This document shows positions 44,973 to 52,981 of a DNA stretch of 64,000 nt, in pieces (the first letter of the stretch is position 1; each line of letters begins with the position of its first letter). Location of the stretch: the NCBI GenBank assembly GCA_905480145.1, contig CAJQPA010000018.1, forward strand, positions 1 to 64,000, given 5' to 3'. Made by a program: the position numbers and the translations under genes. Below the pieces are notes generated by a model. The model was not told the origin of the DNA. It did no database searches and saw nothing but the letters and a program-made list of their open reading frames with translations. This DNA comes from an uncultured Flavobacteriales bacterium (lineage in GTDB: Bacteria; Bacteroidota; Bacteroidia; Flavobacteriales_D; Crocinitomicaceae).

Positions 44973-46520
44973 ATGGATACGCAACATAAAGAATATGACT
45001 TTGTAATTATTGGCTCAGGAATGGGAGGTTTATGTACTGCGATATTACTTGGTATGGAAGGGCACTCTGTATTAATACTTGAAAAAAACCATCAAATTGG
45101 TGGAAGCCTCCAAGTCTTTAGCAGAGACAAATGTATTTTTGATACTGGAGTGCATTATATAGGATCATTAGACGAAGGGGAAACGTTAAATAAGATTTTT
45201 AGGTATATGGGAATCTTTGATGATTTACCATTACAACGGTTAGATGATGAATCTTTCGATGTATTAAGATTTCCAAGTGGGAAATCTTATAAAATGGGAC
45301 AAGGCTATGAAAATTTTAAAAAAGGTTTTTATCAAGAATTCCCGAATGAAAAGGATGCAATTGATCAATTTTGCGATAAAATAATAGAAACATGTGAATA
45401 CTTTCCGCTTTATAATCTGGAAGTGGATTCGCCAAACAATTACATAGAAAAACCAGAATTACTTGAGCTAGATGCATGGTCTTATGTCTCCTCACTTACC
45501 GACAATGTCGAATTAAAGTCGGCACTGCTTGGAAATGGTGCTCTATATGCAGGAGAAATGCACATCACCCCTTTTTACGTTGTTGCATTAATTACCAACA
45601 GCTATATTAAGGGGTCTTATCGAATTAAAAATGGTGGCGGAGAAATGTCTAAACTACTAGCTAAAAAATTAAGGAGTGTAGGTGGAGAAATTCTAAAACA
45701 TCAAACTGTAGTTAATGCAGAGTATGATGAAAAAAATGTAACTGCGCTGATTACAGAGGACGGCACTAAGTATTATGGTAAAAACTATATTTCAAATTTG
45801 CACCCGGCTGCAACTATTGACCTTTTTGGAGAAAAAAAATTCAGACCGGCATATCGTAAGAGAATTAAAAAATTAAAGAATACGGTCTCATCATTTACCC
45901 TTTATCTCTCTTTAAAAGAAAATACATTTCCATATTTCAACCATAATTTCTATGATTTCTTCATTGATCATGAGGACATTTGGAATATTGCAGATTACAA
46001 AAACAACTTTGATGATAAGAGCTGGCCTCAAGCTATTTTCTCATGCACTCCAGTCAAAAAAAACCAAACGGAATATGCTGATTCATTATCTTCCATGGCA
46101 TTCATGGACTATGAAGAAGTGAGTCAATGGGGAGATACATACAATACGATCGCTAAAAAAGGTAATCGAGGTGAATCTTACCAAGAGTTTAAGCACAAAA
46201 AAGAACAACAAATGATTGATCGCTTATCAGAACGTTTTCCTAACATTAGGGAATGTATCAAAGGCGTTTATAGCTCAACTCCTGTAACCTATAAAAACTA
46301 TATTGGAACTAGTGATGGATCTATGTATGGAATAAGAAAAGATGTTAACAATATATTAGCTTCACAAATTAACGCTAAAACTAAAATTCCTAATGTATAT
46401 TTAACTGGTCAAAGCCTTATTTTTCATGGGATTCTAGGAACATCAATTGGGGCGTTGGTTACTTGTTTTAATTTTATTGACCAAGAAAACTTAGTGAACA
46501 AAATTAAAGCGGCAAAATAA
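44973..46520 (+). CDS. CrtI-like FAD-dependent oxidoreductase 2
   Basis: A 515-residue paralogue of the product of 39578-41167. It has the FAD-binding motif DFVIIGSGMGGLCTAILL and ILEKNHQIGGS, and a C-terminal FAD motif NVYLTGQSLIFHGILGTSIGA split over the loop. The start is at ATG 44973, two bases after the MMPL stop; a TTG at 44967 is less likely. Being the third gene of the operon, it probably acts with the first oxidoreductase on the same pathway, perhaps in succession. Its substrate is unknown. Confidence 0.9.
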   Translation: MDTQHKEYDFVIIGSGMGGLCTAILLGMEGHSVLILEKNHQIGGSLQVFSRDKCIFDTGVHYIGSLDEGETLNKIFRYMGIFDDLPLQRLDDESFDVLRFPSGKSYKMGQGYENFKKGFYQEFPNEKDAIDQFCDKIIETCEYFPLYNLEVDSPNNYIEKPELLELDAWSYVSSLTDNVELKSALLGNGALYAGEMHITPFYVVALITNSYIKGSYRIKNGGGEMSKLLAKKLRSVGGEILKHQTVVNAEYDEKNVTALITEDGTKYYGKNYISNLHPAATIDLFGEKKFRPAYRKRIKKLKNTVSSFTLYLSLKENTFPYFNHNFYDFFIDHEDIWNIADYKNNFDDKSWPQAIFSCTPVKKNQTEYADSLSSMAFMDYEEVSQWGDTYNTIAKKGNRGESYQEFKHKKEQQMIDRLSERFPNIRECIKGVYSSTPVTYKNYIGTSDGSMYGIRKDVNNILASQINAKTKIPNVYLTGQSLIFHGILGTSIGALVTCFNFIDQENLVNKIKAAK

Positions 46521-46535
46521 TAGACATCTTCAATA

Positions 46536-46558
46536 TTGTAACTGAAACATCAGTACAA
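46536..46558. terminator. Convergent intergenic hairpin, weak
   Basis: Arms TTGTAACTG and CAGTACAA (one bulged base) with a six-base loop, between the convergent genes at 44973-46520 and 46612-47253. No T run follows directly, so termination is uncertain. Confidence 0.3.
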
Positions 46559-46611
46559 TAAGGGCAAAAAACTAAAAAAGATGTAGTTATTTCAATTTAA
46601 TAATTCAAATA

Positions 46612-47253
46612 TTATTTGACTAGGTACTCCTTTCTCCACTTTTTATAAAGTTTCGAATCTATAATCTTCAAGCATTGGTAAACTGGACTAATCCAATAGT
46701 TCCTTAACCCAAAACCTCTTGGTTCACCAATCATTCTCTCATGAATTAAAATTTCTTTTGTTGCCAAATTAACCATAACAAAATGGAAACATGCTTCAAC
46801 CTTTTCCTTATCCAGGTATTCCGCAATAAACATAATACCGATCCCTTTTTCTATAGTATAATTAGAATTATTTACAAAACCTTGCATATCATCTTGAGAA
46901 TAGTTCAAAGCTTTTCCCTCCATGTTTTCTACTGCCGTATTATTATTGATCAAAGTAATGTCAGAAAGATTATATGCAACATGATCTTTTCGTAAAGCAT
47001 TCTTAAAGCTATATTTTTCTTTTTCGTTTTTCACGACTCCATTCCATCCTTCAAAATATTTATCTTTGACCGCAGAAATACCCACGTTTCCTGCCGATTC
47101 AAATTGAGAAAATTCACCGATAAACTTCGCATGGGAATAATCTATTCCCATATAAGTATATTCGAAATCAGTTGGTCTAAAAATATCTGACGTCTTCTGT
47201 GCAAAAGTCAATATGCTAAATGTACAGGCTAGGGTTAAAATAATTACTTTCAT
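46612..47253 (-). CDS. Secreted protein of unknown function in the polyene locus
   Basis: A 213-residue protein with a clear signal peptide (MKVIILTLACTFSILTFA, cut before QK). The mature region reads SDIFRPTDFEYTYMGIDYSHAKFIG, then mixed alpha/beta, and GIGMMF-like strands lead to a lysine-rich C-terminus (KLYKKWRKEYLVK). No catalytic motif seen and no family recognised. It overlaps the adenylating-enzyme gene (ATGA) and is therefore co-expressed with it and the C45 protein. A periplasmic accessory role in polyene lipid handling is a guess from position only. Confidence 0.72.
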   Translation of the reverse strand: MKVIILTLACTFSILTFAQKTSDIFRPTDFEYTYMGIDYSHAKFIGEFSQFESAGNVGISAVKDKYFEGWNGVVKNEKEKYSFKNALRKDHVAYNLSDITLINNNTAVENMEGKALNYSQDDMQGFVNNSNYTIEKGIGIMFIAEYLDKEKVEACFHFVMVNLATKEILIHERMIGEPRGFGLRNYWISPVYQCLKIIDSKLYKKWRKEYLVK

Positions 47254-48488
47254 AAAAATGTGATATAATTGGGTTTACGTTTACCGGGGTTTATGATGTG
47301 CTTTTTTAATTCTTTTTCTGTTACTAACAATAACTCTGGTGCTACTTTTAATTTTGTTTTCAATTTCAATAACAATTCTTTTAACAAGTCTGCATCAACT
47401 TCTTTTTCTGAAAGAAGAATTTTCAAGTTAATCGCAGTCATATCAATTTGGTCTACTAAGATATGATATAAATCAATTTTATCAAAAGACATTAATACAT
47501 TATAAATTGATTGTGGGTAAATACTAGTACCTTTGAATTTTATCAATTGACTTTTACGACCTATTATTGGTCCTATCCTAGGTGAACTTGACCCACATTT
47601 ACATTTATCTGACCAAAATGCAGCAATATCTCCTGTTCTATAACGAATAAGAGGAGTTCCTTCAACTCCTAAAGTCGTAATTACAATTTCTCCTTCTTCA
47701 CCGTTACTGACATGTGTATCATTTTCTCTCAATACTTCCAGATGCAAAAGTTCTTTATTTAAGTGTCCTCCATTTTGCATCTTACATTCTGAAAATGCCG
47801 TAGCCATTTCAGTTGAAGCATAGGTCGAAAACAACTTCACATCCCATTTAGAAGTAATCTTGCTACCAATTAAATTATAGTTGAAGCTATTATCCCGTAT
47901 TGATTCACCTATACAAATAATTGAATCAATAGACGTTTTATTATAATCAATACCATTTTTATCAGCGTAATCCAATAACAGTAAAATAAACGATGGAACA
48001 GCAATTAACTTTGTTGGTTTATACTTAAGTATAGAGTCCCATTGAGCAGATATAGCACCTGGGCCTTGACGAATTATTCCAGCATTCATTTTTTGAACAC
48101 CCAGGTAATAAGCAATTCCTGCCATAAACTGCTTATCAACAGTCGTTAACAATTGATAAAGGTCGCCCTCAGAACCATTCATTAAAGTCAAAGAAGCCCT
48201 TTCATTCTCTGCTAAACGCTCTAAGTCATTCTTTGTTAGGAAAACTGTAATTGGCTCTCCAGATGTTCCGGAAGTAGTCACATATTCCGCAATTTTTGAC
48301 ATCTCAACACAACAAAAACGTTCATTTTGAGCCGCAACATCTTCTTTTGTCGTAAATGGTAAGGATTCAAAATCACCTACGTTAGCATCTTTAAAATGGT
48401 TTTGATAAAACGGAGAATTACTCATTACATATTGGATCATTTCTTCCAATGACGCATTCTTCTCCAAAATAGAATTACTTGTAATCAT
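47250..48488 (-). CDS. PaaK/CoF-synthetase-like adenylate-forming enzyme
   Basis: A 412-residue member of the ANL superfamily closest in form to phenylacetate-CoA ligase and coenzyme F390 synthetase. It has the P-loop VTTSGTSGEPITVF, the aromatic-acid motif FSTYASTEMATAFSE, the hinge-side LIRYRTGDIA and a cysteine pair KCKCGS after it. It is the only adenylating enzyme of the locus, so it is the candidate to activate 4-coumarate (or a related aryl acid) and load it as CoA or ACP thioester. That substrate is inferred. It is ATGA-coupled to the secreted protein gene. Confidence 0.87.
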   Translation of the reverse strand: MITSNSILEKNASLEEMIQYVMSNSPFYQNHFKDANVGDFESLPFTTKEDVAAQNERFCCVEMSKIAEYVTTSGTSGEPITVFLTKNDLERLAENERASLTLMNGSEGDLYQLLTTVDKQFMAGIAYYLGVQKMNAGIIRQGPGAISAQWDSILKYKPTKLIAVPSFILLLLDYADKNGIDYNKTSIDSIICIGESIRDNSFNYNLIGSKITSKWDVKLFSTYASTEMATAFSECKMQNGGHLNKELLHLEVLRENDTHVSNGEEGEIVITTLGVEGTPLIRYRTGDIAAFWSDKCKCGSSSPRIGPIIGRKSQLIKFKGTSIYPQSIYNVLMSFDKIDLYHILVDQIDMTAINLKILLSEKEVDADLLKELLLKLKTKLKVAPELLLVTEKELKKHIINPGKRKPNYITFL

Positions 48489-48489
48489 T

Positions 48490-50172
48490 TTAATTTCCTT
48501 TCAAATTAATAAGCTCTACTCTCATGCTTGGTGAGGCTACTTTTTTAGTCAATGCCATGTCAATGTATTGATCAACCTTTTTCTGATTACCTTTCATTTT
48601 GTAATACCTTGCAAGCATCTCATAGGTGACATAAGACTCACTATTCAATTGAATAAAGTCTGACACTTCAGTTTCTGTCAAATTAATCTTTTCGCCAAAA
48701 ATAAGATACCTAGATATTCGATTCTTGACCTTCTTGAATTTTTTAAACCCTTTGTATTTGGAGGTATAAATAAATGGATCTGCCTGGATAGTATCCATTA
48801 CGCTAAAGTTATTTCTTTGAAAAACGTCGTTTAAATCGTATGCGATGAATTTTCCAAGTTGAAAATCACTAGTAGAAACATAGAAGAGCAATTCTTCAGG
48901 CTTCATAAGTGTGCTATGATGCGCAATTAACTGATTTACTGCCCTTGGGTTCCCCATTCCCAAAGTATCGTCATTACTAGCGTTCTGATTTCTTAGAATA
49001 GATACAACAATATCTTTCGTAATAGTATCATTTGCTGCCAATAATTCAACAACTCGATCAAATCGATATTTTGAATCACTTCCTTTAATGTTATCAAGAT
49101 TCACTTTATCATTTTTAAAAGCGTCGGATTGATAATGATTTGAGCAAACCAATTCATTTTTTCCTTTTGGATCATACACATCCATTTTCGAAGGTGATTT
49201 TTCAATCAATATTGAACGCCCATCGATTTTACTAGAAATCATAATTGTTTCAGAAACAAATGTCTCTCTCTTTTCTGCTATAGCTATTGCTTCTTTTATG
49301 GATGATGAATACTGAAGAATCTCTCTTGCTAAAAGTGAAATTGGTGTTTTAGACCCTGTGGGTAAATCAGACTTTGAAGCATTTATGGTTACCCCTAATC
49401 CTTTTTCATTCATTCCAGAAACAACCCCTGTAAATCCAGCCCAAGAATAAGATACAAACCCATACCCTTTATCTGGCTTCATGAATAACAGAAGTTTATC
49501 TTCTGCAAATTCATCACCAAGATAAAAATCAAAATTACGCCCTACCAATAAATTACCATCGGACGTTCTATCTCCTTTTAACGCAAAAGAAGTGCATCCA
49601 ACTATACTGTAATCATTTAAAGCATGACCTATATCATGGGCTGCATGATAGTTCAAATGGCGAATATATTTCGGGCCGATATAATTAAATTCATCTCCAA
49701 AACTTTTCGATATACCATAGATTTCTTGTTGATTTTCCAACGGAATATGCCGATGCAAATCCTTGTTGTAGTATCCTATAAATATTTTTAAAAACTCTTG
49801 AAAAAACTCATTTGGAACAAAATCATTGATTTGGCCAACAAATATTTCTTCTTGTCTTTGACACAATTCTTTCGCTAACTTACCATATACTAAACCTCGC
49901 TCATAAGCACTGCCCTCAATGTACATTTCCCAAACGCCAAATTCATTTTTCCTTAACCAGTTTGGACCTAATGTATAATGGTTTTTTGACACTTCTACTC
50001 TCTCACCCACTTCAATTTCTGACACTTCTGGTGGAGACAATTGTAAATAAACAAAAAGTATATATAGAAATAAAGACATGAAAAACAGCAATACCAATTC
50101 AAAACCAAACCAAAATAGTTTAAGAGCTGACATTGAGAAGCGCAGTAATTTATTCAAAATATGAAAGGTCAT
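48490..50172 (-). CDS. C45 (Ntn) autoproteolytic acyltransferase/hydrolase with membrane anchor
   Basis: A 560-residue protein. Residues ~19-44 are an N-terminal transmembrane segment, and the main body is of the acyl-CoA:6-aminopenicillanate acyltransferase (peptidase C45) family. The autocatalytic Cys is at 193 in YSIVGCTSFALKG, and GNLLVGRNFDFY (after a turn) is the family motif. C45 enzymes cut themselves before this Cys and then make or break amide or ester bonds. The N-terminal ~190 residues would be released as the small subunit. In a locus without DarA/DarB it is a candidate for joining the polyene to its acceptor. It leads the three-gene leftward unit. Confidence 0.88.
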   Translation of the reverse strand: MTFHILNKLLRFSMSALKLFWFGFELVLLFFMSLFLYILFVYLQLSPPEVSEIEVGERVEVSKNHYTLGPNWLRKNEFGVWEMYIEGSAYERGLVYGKLAKELCQRQEEIFVGQINDFVPNEFFQEFLKIFIGYYNKDLHRHIPLENQQEIYGISKSFGDEFNYIGPKYIRHLNYHAAHDIGHALNDYSIVGCTSFALKGDRTSDGNLLVGRNFDFYLGDEFAEDKLLLFMKPDKGYGFVSYSWAGFTGVVSGMNEKGLGVTINASKSDLPTGSKTPISLLAREILQYSSSIKEAIAIAEKRETFVSETIMISSKIDGRSILIEKSPSKMDVYDPKGKNELVCSNHYQSDAFKNDKVNLDNIKGSDSKYRFDRVVELLAANDTITKDIVVSILRNQNASNDDTLGMGNPRAVNQLIAHHSTLMKPEELLFYVSTSDFQLGKFIAYDLNDVFQRNNFSVMDTIQADPFIYTSKYKGFKKFKKVKNRISRYLIFGEKINLTETEVSDFIQLNSESYVTYEMLARYYKMKGNQKKVDQYIDMALTKKVASPSMRVELINLKGN

Positions 50173-50184
50173 TAATATAAGATA

Positions 50185-50192
50185 TAAAGATA
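50185..50192 (-). promoter_or_regulatory. -7-like element (TATCTTTA) for the C45 operon
   Basis: Seven of eight match on the minus strand, with a TTG 17 bases upstream as a -33 element, 13 bases before the ATG at 50172. Confidence 0.5.
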
Positions 50193-50201
50193 ATTATACT
50201 T

Positions 50202-50209
50202 TACATTTG
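50202..50209 (+). promoter_or_regulatory. -7 element (TACATTTG) abutting the phosphopantetheinyl transferase start
   Basis: Exact TAnnTTTG match ending six bases before ATG 50216. It contains the TTG that would otherwise be taken as an upstream start. Confidence 0.6.
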
Positions 50210-50215
50210 CAATGC

Positions 50216-50767
50216 ATGAAATATTTAAAAATAATTAAATCGCAATCTGGAACTATTTGGCTATTGGACAGTGATGAAAATTTATTTGATAAATCTCAAT
50301 TCAAAACGAAAAAAGAATTTGAAAAACATATTATCTCTAGAATGATTGAAGATTCCATTGGTGAATATGACTTGTCGCATCTCGAAAATGGTTCACCTTT
50401 TCTAGTTGGATTCGAAGAGCCAAATATTTCAATCAGTCATTCTGCGAATCTCTTTGCAATATATATATCTAAGGAGAAAAATGTTGGAGTTGATGTTGAA
50501 TTAATGACGAAACAATTAACCCCTGGACGGCATTACTTTTTAAACCATCAAGAAATGAAAACCAATTGGAACAATGAAAACTTGTATGCCATATGGTGCG
50601 CTAAAGAAGCCTATTACAAATCAATTAAAGGAAATGTAAAGGCGATCAATGAAGAATTAACAATATTGAAAATTGGTGAGCAAGAGATTCGAGGTCAATT
50701 CAACAATGAAATTGTTCTGTTTTCAATTGAACGAATGAAAGGGATTATTTTGGTGTATACTAAATGA
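50216..50767 (+). CDS. 4'-phosphopantetheinyl transferase (Sfp-like)
   Basis: A 183-residue enzyme that moves phosphopantetheine from CoA to the active-site Ser of ACPs. The family motifs are present: VGVDVELM (Mg ligand Asp, Glu) at residues ~98-105 and IWCAKEAYYKSI (Trp-Cys-x-Lys-Glu) near 120. It is at the short end of the family. As the last gene of the polyene locus it presumably activates the two dedicated ACPs. The start at ATG 50216 is set by the -7 element just upstream. It ends three bases from the convergent RSH gene. Confidence 0.92.
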   Translation: MKYLKIIKSQSGTIWLLDSDENLFDKSQFKTKKEFEKHIISRMIEDSIGEYDLSHLENGSPFLVGFEEPNISISHSANLFAIYISKEKNVGVDVELMTKQLTPGRHYFLNHQEMKTNWNNENLYAIWCAKEAYYKSIKGNVKAINEELTILKIGEQEIRGQFNNEIVLFSIERMKGIILVYTK

Positions 50768-50770
50768 AAT

Positions 50771-52981
50771 TTAGTCCTCTAAATTTCGAACAACTCTTTG
50801 AACCCCTTCTACTTCTTCAAATTTGCGCATCAGCTCATCCAAATGCTCGGTATCAAATACAAGAACAGTCATTTTTCCAATAAAAATACCGTCGTTTGTT
50901 TCAAAAGAAATTGAGCGCATGTTCACATTATGCTCGTTCGTAATGATATTTGTCAATTTATTGACAATTCCCAAACTATCAATACCATGAACCGTTATTG
51001 AGGCCAAACTTTCTTTTAAATCAGTATTTTTCCAAGTTGCCTTAATGCAGCGATACGCCATTTTTGAGAGTTGATTCTCCGCATTAGAGCAGTTGTATCT
51101 ATGAATTTTAATTCCATCGTTTATTGTAACAAATCCATAGATATTATCTCCAGGAATTGGACTACAACAAGTAGCCAAAGTGTAATCAATATTTTTAAAA
51201 TCGTCTCCGATTAATATGGTATCTTTCTTTGTATTGAGCTTTGAAAAAACTTCTTCCTCTGCTTTCTTTGGTCTTTTTACAACTCGTTTTTCAATTTGAA
51301 GAACACCATTTTTATTGTCAATTTCACGTAATTTACGGAGGTCAATTTTTCCTTTCGCAATTCTAAAATACAATTCAGTAGCATTGGGCATTTTATAAAA
51401 TCTCTCCAAAACACTAATATTTTCAGAGGTATACCTGATATTGTGCTGCTTAAATTTCCGATCTAAAATTTCCTTTCCATCTAACGCAATGATTTTTCTA
51501 GCTTCATTCAAAGAAGACTTTATCTTTTGTTTCGCTCTCGCTGAGACAACAAACTTTAACCACTCTTCATTGGGCTTCTGCTTAGAAGAGGTAATTATTT
51601 CCACTTGATTCCCACTTTCGAGCTGATAACTCAATGGAACCAGGCGATTATTAACTTTTGCCCCAATACAGGAGTCCCCAATATCCGTGTGAATATCGTA
51701 GGCGAAATCTAAAATTGTAGAACCTGTAGGCAACACACGTAAATCACCTTTCGGTGTAAAAATATAAATCTCGTCTGTGAAAAGATTTAATTTAAATTCG
51801 TTAATGAAATCCATTGCATCTGTCTCTGGGTTCTCCATTAAATCTCGAATTTCAGATACCCATCTATCAAACTTACTTTCTCCGCCTTTGGATTCTTTGT
51901 ATCGGTAATGTGCTGCTAATCCTTTCTCTGCAATTTCATCCATTCTTTTGGAACGGATCTGAACCTCGACCCATTTACCGGTCTTTGACATCACTGTTGT
52001 ATGCAACGACTCGTAACCGTTTGCCCTTGGTGTAGAAATCCAATCTCTTAAACGATCAGGACTTGGCTGGTAAAAATCAGTGACCATTGAGTAAATCCTC
52101 CAACAATCTGGTTTCTCTAGCTCTATAGGTGTATCAATAATAATACGAATAGCGAAAATATCATAGACTTCTTCAAAAGGAATTTCTTTTGCTACCATTT
52201 TTCTATAAATAGAAGAAATCGCCTTTGTGCGCACTTTTACTTCAAATATATAGCCTTCATGCAACAAAGCATCTTTAATTGGCTGGGTAAACTTTCGAAT
52301 AAAACGATTTCTTGCATCTTTTGTAGATTTCAGTTTCGATTCAATTTCTTTATACACTTGAGGTTCTCTATAAAGAAAAGCAAGGTCTTCTAGGTCCGTC
52401 TTAACCGAATACATCCCCAAACGATGGGCTAAAGGGGCATATAAAAACTTTGTTTCAGAAGCAATTTTTAACTGCTTATCTGGTCGCATACTAGCGAGCG
52501 TTCTCATATTATGCAAACGATCAGCTAATTTGATTAAAACAACACGAATATCATCAGAGATCGTCAGCACCATCTTCCTGAAATTCTCGGCTTGAATTGA
52601 AATTGACTCGTCAAAAACTTCTGGGATTTTTGTTAACCCGTCAATTATTAAGCGAACCTCAGCTCCAAAAAGATCTTCAATATCCTCGAGGGTAATGTGC
52701 GTATCCTCAACAGTATCATGCAATAATGCACAAACAATAGCTGTAGTGCCTAACCCCATTTCATCCGCACAAATTCTAGCCACTGCAATTGGATGATAAA
52801 TGTATGGTTCACCTGATTTTCGTCGCATAGATTTGTGCGCGTCAACGGCAACATCAAATGCTTTTCGAATAATTCGAGTATCTTCTTTTGTTTTATTTTT
52901 TTTAGCGCGCAGTAAACCTCGAAATGCATTGAGAATTTCAATCCTTTCTTGCTCCAAATCAATGTTTAATTCCTCGCTCAT
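50771..52981 (-). CDS. RelA/SpoT-family bifunctional (p)ppGpp synthetase/hydrolase
   Basis: A 736-residue stringent-response enzyme with all RSH domains in order. The HD hydrolase (residues ~50-200) has ALLHDTVEDT, so hydrolysis looks intact. The synthetase (~240-360) contains GYESLHTTVM. A TGS domain lies at ~395-460, a zinc-finger-like CCSPIPGD region near 620 and a C-terminal ACT domain from ~660. It makes and removes the alarmone in response to starvation. It directly abuts the fumarylacetoacetase gene and is the last gene of the ychF-fahA-rsh unit. Confidence 0.97.
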   Translation of the reverse strand: MSEELNIDLEQERIEILNAFRGLLRAKKNKTKEDTRIIRKAFDVAVDAHKSMRRKSGEPYIYHPIAVARICADEMGLGTTAIVCALLHDTVEDTHITLEDIEDLFGAEVRLIIDGLTKIPEVFDESISIQAENFRKMVLTISDDIRVVLIKLADRLHNMRTLASMRPDKQLKIASETKFLYAPLAHRLGMYSVKTDLEDLAFLYREPQVYKEIESKLKSTKDARNRFIRKFTQPIKDALLHEGYIFEVKVRTKAISSIYRKMVAKEIPFEEVYDIFAIRIIIDTPIELEKPDCWRIYSMVTDFYQPSPDRLRDWISTPRANGYESLHTTVMSKTGKWVEVQIRSKRMDEIAEKGLAAHYRYKESKGGESKFDRWVSEIRDLMENPETDAMDFINEFKLNLFTDEIYIFTPKGDLRVLPTGSTILDFAYDIHTDIGDSCIGAKVNNRLVPLSYQLESGNQVEIITSSKQKPNEEWLKFVVSARAKQKIKSSLNEARKIIALDGKEILDRKFKQHNIRYTSENISVLERFYKMPNATELYFRIAKGKIDLRKLREIDNKNGVLQIEKRVVKRPKKAEEEVFSKLNTKKDTILIGDDFKNIDYTLATCCSPIPGDNIYGFVTINDGIKIHRYNCSNAENQLSKMAYRCIKATWKNTDLKESLASITVHGIDSLGIVNKLTNIITNEHNVNMRSISFETNDGIFIGKMTVLVFDTEHLDELMRKFEEVEGVQRVVRNLED

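Noticed and set aside
39578-46520. Carotenoid cluster based on the two CrtI-like genes
   Set aside because: No phytoene synthase, GGPP synthase, cyclase or hydroxylase is in the window, and both genes sit in the polyene locus.
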